Source of the DNA: Planosporangium sp963837285
GTDB lineage: Bacteria > Actinomycetota > Actinomycetes > Mycobacteriales > Micromonosporaceae
Length of the DNA stretch: 64,000 nt
NCBI GenBank assembly: GCA_963837285.1
Contig: CAWIMS010000005.1
Span: forward strand, 496,001-560,000
Direction of reading: 5' to 3'
The position numbers were made by a program, and so were the translations under genes. The notes beneath the pieces were generated by a model. It did no database searches and was not told where the DNA came from. It saw only the letters and a list, made by a program, of their open reading frames with translations. Below, in pieces: positions 41,786-49,665 of this stretch; within the stretch, counting starts at the first letter, position 1; each line of letters begins with the position of its first letter.

Positions 41786-42682
41786 TCACTTGACGCCGCC
41801 GGCGGTCAGGCCGCCGACGAGGTAGCGCTGGAATACCAGGTACAGCAGCACGACCGGCGCGGCGCAGACAAGCGCGGCCGCCATCATCTGTGCGTACACC
41901 GGCAGCGCGCCGCCCTCCTGGGTCGCCCCGAACACCTGGAGCGCCACGGCGGCGGTGTGGGTGTCGGGCCGGGTCAGCACGGAGGCGAAGAGGACGTCGT
42001 TCCACCCGAGCAGGAAGGCGAAGATGCCCGAGACCACGATGGCGGGCAGGCTGAGCGGGATGACGATCCGGTAGAGGATCACCAGGGTGGACGCGCCGTC
42101 CATCAGGCCGGCCTCCTCGAGTTCGCGGGGCAGGCCGCGCAGGTAGGTGACCATCACCCAGGTGGAGAACGGCAGGGCGAAGGTGAGGTACGCGATGAAC
42201 AAGCCCCACCGGGTGCCGACCACGGTGAGCCCCAGGTAGTTGCCCGCCGAGGAGAACAGCACGAACACCGGCAGCAGCATGAGCGTGCCCGGGATGCCCT
42301 GCAGGCCCACCAGTCCGCGCAGGATCGTGAGCCGGCCGACGAACGTGTAGCGGACCAGCACGTACGCGGTGACGGTGCCGAGCAGCGCCGACGCCACCGC
42401 GGTGAAGCCGCACACCACGACGCTGTTCACGATGCCCGTGGTCAGGTCGGCCGTCGTCCAGATCCGGGTGTAGCTGGACAGCGAGAACCTGCTCGGCCAG
42501 AACTGGCCCGAGGCGACCCCGACATCGGTGTTCAGCGAGGCGAGCACGATGTACAGCATCGGCACCAGGACCAGCGCGCACAGCGCCACCGTGAGGATCA
42601 CCAGCAGCGGCCTGGGCATCAGCCGGTGGGCTTCACCGGCGGCGTCGCGGCCGTTCGGCCGCCGCGCTGCGGTTACGGTCAT
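41786..42682 (-). CDS. Carbohydrate ABC transporter permease (MalG type)
   Basis: A 298-residue inner-membrane permease with six helices. GTG/ATG region: ATG 42682 overlaps the other permease's stop (ATGA). The EAA loop reads ELEEAGLMDGASTLVILYRIVIPLSLPAI, which contacts the ATPase. C-terminal FQRYLVGGLTAGGVK is typical of MalG-type subunits. No ATPase gene lies in the operon; as is usual in actinomycetes a shared MsiK-like ATPase elsewhere probably serves it. Confidence 0.93.
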   Translation of the reverse strand: MTVTAARRPNGRDAAGEAHRLMPRPLLVILTVALCALVLVPMLYIVLASLNTDVGVASGQFWPSRFSLSSYTRIWTTADLTTGIVNSVVVCGFTAVASALLGTVTAYVLVRYTFVGRLTILRGLVGLQGIPGTLMLLPVFVLFSSAGNYLGLTVVGTRWGLFIAYLTFALPFSTWVMVTYLRGLPRELEEAGLMDGASTLVILYRIVIPLSLPAIVVSGIFAFLLGWNDVLFASVLTRPDTHTAAVALQVFGATQEGGALPVYAQMMAAALVCAAPVVLLYLVFQRYLVGGLTAGGVK

Positions 42683-43689
42683 TTCCGGCCTCCCTCCTCG
42701 TGCACGTCCAGCCGGAGCGCGCGCAGGTACACGAACATCGGCACGGCGATGATCAGCAGCGACACGATCGCCATCGCCGCGCTGAGCCCGAACCGCAGGC
42801 CCTGGAAGCTGGTGACGTACACCAGCATCGGCAAGACGTTGACGCTGTCCGGCGCGGGCGCTCCGAACAGGACGAACGGCAGCGTGAAGTTGTTGATGTG
42901 GTTGAGGGTGGCCAACAGGCAGGCCAGCAGGACCGGTCCGCGCAGGTACGGCAGGATCACGTGCCGCAGTTTCGGCCACCAGCTGGCGCCGTCGATCGCC
43001 GACGCCTCATGGACCTCGCCGTCGACGCTCTGGAGGGCCGCCAGCGCCATCAGGTAGATGAACGGCCAGGCCGCCCAGATCTCGACGAGGATCAGGGTCC
43101 AGTACGACTTGGGACCACTCAGCCACAGGCCGCCCATGACGCCGACCTTCGCCAGCACGGTGTTGACGATGCCGCCGGGTTGCAGCATGGTGCGCCAGAC
43201 GGTGGCGACCACGAACGACGGCAGCACGTACGGGATCAGGAACACCGCCCGTACCCAGGCGCGGCCGCGGTACCGGTTCTGGGTCACGATCGCGGCCGCC
43301 ACGCCGAGCGGGACGGTCACCACGGTCGCGATCACCGCGAACGAGACGCTGATCCAGATGGAGTGCAGCAGCCCGGACTGGAACGCCTCGACGAAGTTCT
43401 TCAGGCCGATGAACGGCGCGTCCAGCCACCGGCGCAGGGTGTACTGGTCGAGGTCGGTCAGCGAGATGTAGACCGCGAGGAGCAGCGGGATGACGATGAT
43501 CAGCGTCATCAGTACCCCGCCCGGGAGGAGCAACCACAGCGGGCGCTGCCGCTCGGTGACGCCGCGACGGTTCCTGGCGCGACCGTGCGGCGGTTCCCGG
43601 CGGTCCGGGGCGTGGCCGGCGGCCGTTGTGGCCGCCGGGGCCGCCGGTCTGCCCGGGACCGCGCGCGTCGTCATGCGCTCGTCGGTCAT
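42679..43689 (-). CDS. Carbohydrate ABC transporter permease (MalF type)
   Basis: A 336-residue permease. A long polar N-terminus (about 48 residues, Arg/Pro-rich) precedes six helices. EAA loop: GEVHEASAIDGASWWPKLRHVILPYLRGP. It is 6 nt downstream of the binding-protein gene and overlaps the second permease gene by 4 nt. Pairs with it to form the translocation pore. Confidence 0.93.
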   Translation of the reverse strand: MTDERMTTRAVPGRPAAPAATTAAGHAPDRREPPHGRARNRRGVTERQRPLWLLLPGGVLMTLIIVIPLLLAVYISLTDLDQYTLRRWLDAPFIGLKNFVEAFQSGLLHSIWISVSFAVIATVVTVPLGVAAAIVTQNRYRGRAWVRAVFLIPYVLPSFVVATVWRTMLQPGGIVNTVLAKVGVMGGLWLSGPKSYWTLILVEIWAAWPFIYLMALAALQSVDGEVHEASAIDGASWWPKLRHVILPYLRGPVLLACLLATLNHINNFTLPFVLFGAPAPDSVNVLPMLVYVTSFQGLRFGLSAAMAIVSLLIIAVPMFVYLRALRLDVHEEGGRK

Positions 43690-43695
43690 GGCCGC

Positions 43696-45039
43696 CTACT
43701 TCGCCCGGTTCAGCGCCGACTGGGCGGTGTTCTGCGCCGCCGCCAACCGGCTGTCGAGCTGGCTGTCGCTGATCGATCCCTTGGCGAGGTCGGGAAGCGA
43801 CTGCACCACCACGTTGGTCAGGGCCAGTTGGATGTCGCCCCACGCGCCGGTGAACGGCGTCGCCACCGACTTCTTCGCCGCCTCGGCCACCGGGACCAGC
43901 TTCTGGTCGGACTGCACGGATTCCAGCGCCGCGGCGTTCGCCGGCAACTGGCCGAGCTTCTGGTAGTAGTCCAGCTGAGTGTCCTTGTCCGTGATCAGCT
44001 TCACGAACCGGAACGCCAGGTCCTTGTTCTTGGAGTAGTCCGCGACCAGCAGGTTGTCGCCCGACAGGATGCTCGCGGCCGCCACGCCCTTGGCCGGGCG
44101 GCTGGTGGCCCCGGGCGGCACCGTCGGCAGCAGCGCGAACGCCCACTTGCCCTTGACCGCGCCCTCGTCGAGCGCCTTGGCGGCCGTCGTCGACGTCAGC
44201 GCGAAGTAGCCGGTCTTGCCCTTGGCGAACTCGGCGATCGCCTGCGCGTTCGTCCAACCGACCGCCGCCGGGTCGACCACCTTGTCCTTGGTCAGCCAGT
44301 CGAAGTAGGTCTGGTACGCCTTCTTGACGGTCGGGTCCTGGATCCTGGCCGTCTTGCCGTCGACGAGCGGGTTGCCGGCCTGCGCCGACATGCCCCAGAC
44401 GAACTTCCACGGGTCGAAGTTGTCCTTGTACCCCACCGCGAGGCCGTACTGGTCGCCCGTGGTCAGCTGCTTCGCCTGCTGGGTCAGCTCGTCCCACGTG
44501 GTCGCCGGCTTGTCGATCCCGGCAGCCTTGAGCAGGTCGGTGTTGTACACCATGACGAACGGCCGGCTCACCCACGGGATGCCGATCTGGTTCTTGTTGT
44601 CGGGGCCGGAGATGCCCAGCGTCGACGGCACGAACTTGTCCTTCCCGCCGACCTCCTGCCACTCCTTGCCGCCGAGCGTCACGAAGGCCTTCGTCGAGTA
44701 GGCGGTCGGCGTCATCGTGGTGCCGACCGCGTACACGTCCGGGCCGCTGCCCGAGACCACCGACGTCTGGATCCTCGTCACCTCGTCGTTGGCACTGGCG
44801 AACTCCTCGAACTTCACGGCAGCGCCGGTCTGCGCCTTGAACTTGTCGCCGATCGCCTTCTCCCACGCCTGCAACTCCTGCGGGTACTGCGTGTTGGCGC
44901 CGATCAACACGTTGAGCGTCTTACCGGCACCGCTGCTGCTGCCGCTGTTTTCACTGTTGCTGCCGCAGGCGGCGAGCGTGCCGGCGAGCACGGTCGCACC
45001 GAGCAGCGCCACCGTCGAGCGCCCATTTCTCAAACCCAT
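43696..45039 (-). CDS. Extracellular sugar-binding lipoprotein of the ABC transporter
   Basis: A 447-residue family-1 solute-binding protein. ATG 45039 is preceded by AAGGGAG. Signal peptide with lipobox LAAC (Cys25) followed by a Ser/Gly-rich tether. Mature motifs are FEEFASANDEVTRIQTSVVSGSGPDVYAVG, IPWVSRPFVMVYNTDLLKAAG and KGKTGYFALTS. It captures the substrate outside the membrane and delivers it to the two permeases. First gene of a six-gene operon; the promoter and putative LacI operators lie upstream at 45133-45188. Confidence 0.93.
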   Translation of the reverse strand: MGLRNGRSTVALLGATVLAGTLAACGSNSENSGSSSGAGKTLNVLIGANTQYPQELQAWEKAIGDKFKAQTGAAVKFEEFASANDEVTRIQTSVVSGSGPDVYAVGTTMTPTAYSTKAFVTLGGKEWQEVGGKDKFVPSTLGISGPDNKNQIGIPWVSRPFVMVYNTDLLKAAGIDKPATTWDELTQQAKQLTTGDQYGLAVGYKDNFDPWKFVWGMSAQAGNPLVDGKTARIQDPTVKKAYQTYFDWLTKDKVVDPAAVGWTNAQAIAEFAKGKTGYFALTSTTAAKALDEGAVKGKWAFALLPTVPPGATSRPAKGVAAASILSGDNLLVADYSKNKDLAFRFVKLITDKDTQLDYYQKLGQLPANAAALESVQSDQKLVPVAEAAKKSVATPFTGAWGDIQLALTNVVVQSLPDLAKGSISDSQLDSRLAAAQNTAQSALNRAK

Positions 45040-45132
45040 CGCGGTTCTCCCTTGGCTTGCCTGCCGGGTACGGTGTGATCCGCGCGCCGGCAGGAAGAGT
45101 TACCGGATGGGGTTCCCCGGTGGCCCGCGTAT

Positions 45133-45188
45133 GCAACGAGTTGCCATAGGTTGCCTGTCGACCGCGGCAACAGATGGCAACCGGTTGG
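45133..45188. promoter_or_regulatory. LacI-type operator array upstream of the transporter operon
   Basis: Sites of the form GCAAC-N2-GTTGS occur at 45133-45144 (GCAAC-GA-GTTGC) and 45177-45188 (GCAAC-CG-GTTGG). Between them lies a larger dyad with 15-bp arms (45141-45155 and 45166-45180, 13/15 paired) around a 10-bp spacer. Centrally CG-like symmetric CAAC/GTTG sites are typical LacI-family targets. Two sites could allow looping. Binding by the adjacent LacI protein is inference. Confidence 0.55.
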
Positions 45189-45232
45189 TGCCGCGGGCGG
45201 GCGGACCCCGGCCCGGCCCGTATCTTGGGCGG

Positions 45233-45868
45233 GTGTCCGGTCGCAGGGGTTGGCTGCTGGTCGAGTACCTGGTGCTGTTCTTCGGCGTGGCCGGCGTGTT
45301 CGCGGTCGTCCGGGTCCCCGGCGGGCCGATTCCGTTGCTCGTCGTGCTGGGCCCGGCCGCGTACTGGTACCTGCGGCGACAGCCCGACTTCGACCGGCGG
45401 GACCTGGGACGGCCGGAGGCGGTGCGGCCGGCGCTGCCGTCGATCCTGCGACTGTGGACACTCGCCGCGGCGCTCGCGGTGGTGACGGTCGCGCTTGTCG
45501 TGCCGGGCTGGCTGTTCGACCTGCCCCGCCAGCAGCCGCTGCTCTGGGCCGCCATCGTGGTGTTCTACCCGCTGGTGTCGGTGTACCCGCAGGAGCTGCT
45601 GTTCCGGGCGTTCCTGCTCCACCGGTACGCCCCGGTGTTCGGCGAACGTGGTGGCGCCGCCGCGAGCGCCGTGGCGTTCGGCTTCGCGCACCTGCTGTTT
45701 CACAACGTGCTGTCGGTGCTGCTCACGCTCGCCGGCGGGTGGCTGTTCGCGCGCCGCTACCAGCGCACGCGCTCGCTGCTGGCCGCGTCTGTCGAGCACG
45801 CGTTGTACGGGGTGCTCGCGTTCACCGTCGGCCTGGGCACGCTGTTCTACCACGGCGCGGTCCGATGA
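45233..45868 (+). CDS. CPBP-family intramembrane metalloprotease
   Basis: A 211-residue protein with about six hydrophobic helices. GTG 45233 begins VSGRRGWLLVEYLVLFFG; a -10-like TATCTT is 7 nt upstream (45221-45226) with no ribosome site, pointing to a leaderless mRNA. The Abi/CPBP motifs are YPQELLFRAFLLHRY (motif 1, with Gln in place of the first Glu of EExxxR), FGFAHLLFHN (motif 2 His) and SVEHALYGVLAF (last His). Related proteases process prenylated peptides in eukaryotes; bacterial copies have diverse or unknown roles, including bacteriocin immunity. Stands alone. Confidence 0.85.
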   Translation: MSGRRGWLLVEYLVLFFGVAGVFAVVRVPGGPIPLLVVLGPAAYWYLRRQPDFDRRDLGRPEAVRPALPSILRLWTLAAALAVVTVALVVPGWLFDLPRQQPLLWAAIVVFYPLVSVYPQELLFRAFLLHRYAPVFGERGGAAASAVAFGFAHLLFHNVLSVLLTLAGGWLFARRYQRTRSLLAASVEHALYGVLAFTVGLGTLFYHGAVR

Positions 45869-45898
45869 CCGTGCGGTTCTGAACCCGCCGACCGCTCG

Positions 45899-46486
45899 TC
45901 AGTGGTCCAGGAGCGCGCGCACGGTCCGGGCGACGAGGTCACGGTGCGCGGCCGGGTCGGTGCCCTGCCGGAGGTGGCGGCGGACGATCGCGTAGGGCAC
46001 GTCCACCACGGCGATCGCCACCAGTTCCAGCCGCTCCGGGCTGGGATCGCCGAACAGGTCGCCGGCGAGGGTGTGCAGGATCCGGCGCACGGGTTCGTTG
46101 AGGGCGTCCAGCGCCCGGCGGGTGCCGGCCGGCAGGTCGGCGGCGAGCAGGTTCTCCCGCCGGGCCAGCAGCAACAGCCGGGCGTCGGCCGGGTGCCGGG
46201 TGGCGAACTCGACCGTCCAGTCGGCAACGGCGAGGGCCTGCGCAAGCCCCGGCGCGGCGGCTTCGGCGGCGGCCCGCAGGCCGTCCTGGAACCGGCGGAC
46301 GGTCCGCAGCCAGACCTCGGCGACCAGCACGGCGCGGGAGCCGAACCGGTGGTACAGCGAGCCGGTCGGTGCCCCGCTGGCCGCGCTGATGGCCGTCGTG
46401 GTGGCGGCGTGCGGCCCACCGGCGACGATCAGGTCGCGGGCGGCGTCGAGGATTGTGTCGGAGTCGTGGGTCGGCGGTCTGGCCAC
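45899..46486 (-). CDS. TetR-family regulator divergent from the sulfite-oxidase-like gene
   Basis: A 195-residue regulator. GTG 46486 starts MARPPTHDSDTILDAARDLIV. HTH: TTTAISAASGAPTGSLYHRFGSRAVLV. The C-terminal domain contains DARLLLLARRENLLAADLP. It is divergent from the molybdopterin oxidoreductase gene, and palindromes fill the 30-nt gap, so it very probably regulates that gene. Confidence 0.9.
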   Translation of the reverse strand: MARPPTHDSDTILDAARDLIVAGGPHAATTTAISAASGAPTGSLYHRFGSRAVLVAEVWLRTVRRFQDGLRAAAEAAAPGLAQALAVADWTVEFATRHPADARLLLLARRENLLAADLPAGTRRALDALNEPVRRILHTLAGDLFGDPSPERLELVAIAVVDVPYAIVRRHLRQGTDPAAHRDLVARTVRALLDH

Positions 46487-46493
46487 AACCGGA

Positions 46494-46516
46494 TTCTAGA
46501 ACGGATAATCTAGATT
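46494..46516. promoter_or_regulatory. Twin palindromes over the -10 box of the oxidoreductase gene
   Basis: TTCTAGAA (46494-46501) and AATCTAGATT (46507-46516) are perfect palindromes with centres 14 bp apart. GATAAT (46504-46509) is a -10 box, and GTG 46517 follows at once, suggesting leaderless transcription blocked by TetR binding. Confidence 0.5.
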
Positions 46517-47206
46517 GTGCGCTCTAATACTCTGTCATTGCCGCCCGGTCAGGTCGCCGCCGAGCTGCGCCGGTTCGGACTGCCGCGATTCGCTCGGATC
46601 CGCCCGATCCCCGCGACCGACCCGGCCGTCACGGTGACCGGTCGGGTCCGGTACCCCACGCAGGTGCCGGTCGCGGACCTTCTCGGCGCCGCCGAACGGA
46701 TCGTCCAGACGAGTGACCTGCACTGCGTCACGACCTGGAGTGCCGGCGGCCTGTGCTGGTCGGGCGTACCGTTCGCGGCGGTGCACGCCCTTCTCGTCCG
46801 CCGGGTGGCGCCGCACCCGCGGACGCGGTGGGTGAGCTTCATCGGGCTGGACGGCTACCGTAGCTGCCTGCTCCTCGACGACGCCCTCGCCGGGGCACTC
46901 CTGGCCGACACCCTGGACGGGACACCGCTCGGTGCCGAGCACGGGGCACCGCTGCGGGTGGTGGCGCCGGCCCACTACGGGTACAAGAGCGTCAAGCACC
47001 TGTGTGCCATCGAGTACCGGCTGCGCTACGACCCCGGCTCGGCGGGGTTGTTCGGGCACCCGCGCGGCCGGGTCGCCCGGGAGGAACGCAGCCGGCTGCT
47101 GCCCGGGTACCTGTGGCGCCGGATCTGGCCGACGATGCTGCCCGCGGTCCGCCGCCGGTACCGGGCCAGCGCAGCGACCGGAACGCGGCCCGGACCTCGG
47201 TCGTGA
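46517..47206 (+). CDS. Sulfite-oxidase-like molybdopterin-dependent oxidoreductase
   Basis: A 229-residue protein covering only the molybdopterin (Oxidored_molyb) domain. GTG 46517. Candidate molybdenum-ligand Cys in SDLHCVTTWS near residue 73. Other features: WSGVPFAAVHAL, HGAPLRVVAPAHYGYKSVKHLCAIEY. There is no heme domain and no dimerisation Ig-like domain, like MsrP/YedY-type or short actinobacterial SuoX homologues. It lacks a Tat signal, so it is probably cytoplasmic. Physiological substrate unknown. Regulated by the divergent TetR. Confidence 0.85.
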   Translation: MRSNTLSLPPGQVAAELRRFGLPRFARIRPIPATDPAVTVTGRVRYPTQVPVADLLGAAERIVQTSDLHCVTTWSAGGLCWSGVPFAAVHALLVRRVAPHPRTRWVSFIGLDGYRSCLLLDDALAGALLADTLDGTPLGAEHGAPLRVVAPAHYGYKSVKHLCAIEYRLRYDPGSAGLFGHPRGRVAREERSRLLPGYLWRRIWPTMLPAVRRRYRASAATGTRPGPRS

Positions 47207-47232
47207 ATATGCGTCAGCCACCTCCTTGCTCG

Positions 47233-47703
47233 TCAGGCCGGCACGAGGTCGATCGCCATCGGCTGGTGCGGGAGCTTCGCGTAGGTTTCGACCTCGCCGG
47301 CGCAGTGCCAGCCGAGCCGCTTGAAGAACGTCACGTTGGGCAGTTGGATGTGCGCGACCATCACCCGCCCGCCCTGCTCGCCGGCGACCCGGACGGCGTG
47401 CCGGACCAGTGGCGCCCCGAGGCCGTGGGCCCGGTACCCGGGCAGGACGGCCAGCCGGTCGCCCTGCCAGATGCCAGCGTCGCCGCGCAGCGGGAAAAGG
47501 CGCACCGCCCCGCCGATCACCCCGTCGACGAGCCCGATGACGTGGATCGTCAGCGCCTCGTCGTCGTGGCCGTCGCGGTCGGTGCCGGCGAAGATCTGCT
47601 GTTCGTCGACGAACACCTGATGCCGGATGGCGTGATGGGCGGCGAGTTCGTCGTGGCCGGCCGCGGCGCGGCAGGTGACCAGGGCGCGCTGGGCTTGCAG
47701 CAT
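47233..47703 (-). CDS. GNAT acetyltransferase, MSMEG_0567/Sll0786 nitrogen-starvation type
   Basis: A 156-residue GNAT domain. ATG 47703 follows the radical SAM gene by 7 nt. Acetyl-CoA loop and neighbours: GDRLAVLPGYRAHGLGAPLVRHAV; other segments are AIRHQVFVDEQQIFAGTDRDG, VMVAHIQLPNVTFFKRLGWHCAGE. Members of this family are a fixed part of the Nit1C gene set, together with a nitrilase, a radical SAM protein and an AIR-synthase-like protein; MSMEG_0567 itself is often fused to that last domain, which is absent here. The acceptor substrate is unknown. Confidence 0.82.
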   Translation of the reverse strand: MLQAQRALVTCRAAAGHDELAAHHAIRHQVFVDEQQIFAGTDRDGHDDEALTIHVIGLVDGVIGGAVRLFPLRGDAGIWQGDRLAVLPGYRAHGLGAPLVRHAVRVAGEQGGRVMVAHIQLPNVTFFKRLGWHCAGEVETYAKLPHQPMAIDLVPA

Positions 47704-47710
47704 GGCCGCC

Positions 47711-48856
47711 TCAGCTACCCGGTCGGCGGCCGATTTGCAGCAGCGGCTCCATCGAGCTCAGCCCGGAGCAGGCCTGGCAGCGGGCGCAGCCGGCCTTCGT
47801 GGTGGTCGACCGCATGCCGCGCTCGATCATGTACGAGAGGACCTTGGCATACACCGGCTGCGTGTAGGAGCGCGACGGCGGCAGCCAGTCGCCCATCAGG
47901 CTGCCGGCGACCGGCCGCAACGGCACGACGAACGGGTACACGCCGATGTCGACCGCCCGTTTACACCCGTCGACGACCAGCGTGGGGTCCTCCCCCATGC
48001 CGAGGATCACGTATGTCGACACCTGCCCGGGCCCGAAGACCTCGACCGCCCGCTCCCATGCCGAGAAGTACCAGTCGATGCCGGTGCGCGCCTTGGCCGG
48101 GGCGACGCGGGCGAGCACGGCGGGGTCGAAGGTCTCGATGTGGATGCCGACCGAGTCGATGCCCATCTCGCCGACCTCGTCGATGACGTCGAGATCGAGC
48201 GGCGGTTCGAACTGCACCTCGACCGGGAGCCTGCTGGCCTGCTTGACGGCCTGCCCGCAGCGGCCGACGTAGAGCGCGCCGCGGTCGACGGCCCGGGTGC
48301 TGCCGGTGGTGAGCGTGGCGTCGACGGCGCCGTCCAGGTCGCGGGCGGCGACCGCGACCTCAGCGAGCTGCTCGGGCGTCTTGCGGGCGGTGGTCCGGCC
48401 GGCCTCCAGCGACAGCCCGATGCCGCAGAACGTGCACTGGTCGGCGTTGCCCCAGTAGGCGCAGTGCTGCACGACGGTGCTGGCGACCGAGTCGAGGTGC
48501 AGCAGGGCGATCTGCCAGTACGGGATGCCGTCGGCGGTGGTCAGGTCGTAGAACCGGGGGCGGTGCTCCGCCGTCGCGCTGGCGAGGCGGACCCCGTCGC
48601 GGTAGATGCCGTACCCCTCGTCCTCGGGCCGCAGCACGTACGGGGAAGAGGCGGCGACGCCGTCGCTCGGGGCGGTGACCGGGTATCCCTCGACCCACAG
48701 CATGCCGCAGTCGGTGGGGCCGGCTCCTCCGGTGCGCCGCTCCATCCGGTCGACCGGGGCGGCGAGGCGCAGGCCGTGCGCTTGAAGGTCGAGGATCAGC
48801 GCGCTGACGTCGCCCGCCGCGGGTGGTCCATCGGCGCTGGTGATAGTAGCCGTCAC
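47711..48856 (-). CDS. Radical SAM protein, MSMEG_0568 type
   Basis: A 381-residue protein. GTG 48856 is used because AGGAGG is 8 nt upstream (an upstream GTG at 48865 overlaps that site). The likely cluster ligands are in HCAYWGNADQCTFCGIG, i.e. Cys-x8-Cys-x2-Cys, wider than the standard x3-x2 spacing but expected for this family. TIM-barrel segments follow: EVQFEPPLDLDVIDE, GIHIETFDPAVLARV. A second Cys cluster (GCARCQACSG) is near the C-terminus and may bind another Fe-S centre. The family is a hallmark of the Nit1C (nitrogen starvation/cyanide-linked) cluster; its reaction is unknown. Confidence 0.87.
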   Translation of the reverse strand: MTATITSADGPPAAGDVSALILDLQAHGLRLAAPVDRMERRTGGAGPTDCGMLWVEGYPVTAPSDGVAASSPYVLRPEDEGYGIYRDGVRLASATAEHRPRFYDLTTADGIPYWQIALLHLDSVASTVVQHCAYWGNADQCTFCGIGLSLEAGRTTARKTPEQLAEVAVAARDLDGAVDATLTTGSTRAVDRGALYVGRCGQAVKQASRLPVEVQFEPPLDLDVIDEVGEMGIDSVGIHIETFDPAVLARVAPAKARTGIDWYFSAWERAVEVFGPGQVSTYVILGMGEDPTLVVDGCKRAVDIGVYPFVVPLRPVAGSLMGDWLPPSRSYTQPVYAKVLSYMIERGMRSTTTKAGCARCQACSGLSSMEPLLQIGRRPGS

Positions 48857-48934
48857 GTCTGGCACCTCCTGTGCCGCACCGCCCCCGGCCCCCTTGTGAT
48901 ATCAGACCGGGCGTCCACGAAGATAGTACGAGCA

Positions 48935-49555
48935 TCAACTTTCCGATTCGATTTCGATGCGAATACGGTCGATGACTGCCAGCCAGGCGGCCCGGTCGCT
49001 GAACTCCTCGACCCGCGAGCCGACCTCACTGAGCAATTCGATCCGGAAGGTCGGGTTTCCGGTCTTCGGATCGGCGGCCACCGAACGAATCAGAACGGCG
49101 CCGGTGGCGACGTGTACCTCCACCCAGCGGGCCGCGCCGGTACCCCAGGTCGCCGGGTCGGGCTCCTCGATGACCGCCCAGGCGAGCCCGGCCGCCCGCG
49201 CGCGGTCGATGCGCTGCTGCCGCAACTGGGTGGCCTGCTCGGCCAGTAGCTCACGGAACCGGTGCGACATCGCGGCGTCGGCAACGAGATCGGGGTCGAG
49301 GCCGCCCAGCGGGATCCCCTCCGCGCCTGCGAGGACGGTCAGCCGGAACCGGGTGTCCGGACCGGCGGCGGCGAGGTCGTCGAGGCTCGCGCATGTGTCG
49401 GCGAGTTGCCGCGAGAGCAGGCCGACCAGCCGGACCGCCCGCTTGTACCGGTCGGCGTCGATCATCGCGAGCGGGAACAAGCGGTCCTCCGCGCCGCGTA
49501 GCTGGCGGGCCAGCTCGGCGTGTTCGTGGGGTATCCGACCCGATGGCTCAACCAT
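48935..49555 (-). CDS. Unknown protein between the Nit1C-type half-operons
   Basis: A 206-residue protein. ATG 49555 has GGGAG 5 nt upstream and begins MVEPSGRIPHEHAELARQL. An N-terminal helical part (to about 60) is followed by LTVLAGAEGIPLGGLDPDLV and a C-terminal beta-rich part with ARWVEVHVATGAVLIRSVAAD and TFRIELLSEVG. No motif is recognised. It is divergent from the carbamate kinase gene and 78 nt upstream of the radical SAM gene on the same strand. A role with its neighbours is possible only by position. Confidence 0.6.
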   Translation of the reverse strand: MVEPSGRIPHEHAELARQLRGAEDRLFPLAMIDADRYKRAVRLVGLLSRQLADTCASLDDLAAAGPDTRFRLTVLAGAEGIPLGGLDPDLVADAAMSHRFRELLAEQATQLRQQRIDRARAAGLAWAVIEEPDPATWGTGAARWVEVHVATGAVLIRSVAADPKTGNPTFRIELLSEVGSRVEEFSDRAAWLAVIDRIRIEIESES

Positions 49556-49665
49556 GGCACTCCCGACCACTTGGCAATCGCGCGCGTCGTTCACTATGGT
49601 CAGCATCGCAAGTCGGATCCTAGACGGCACTCGGGTGTCCCGCCAGCGTCGCGGAGGTAGGCACC

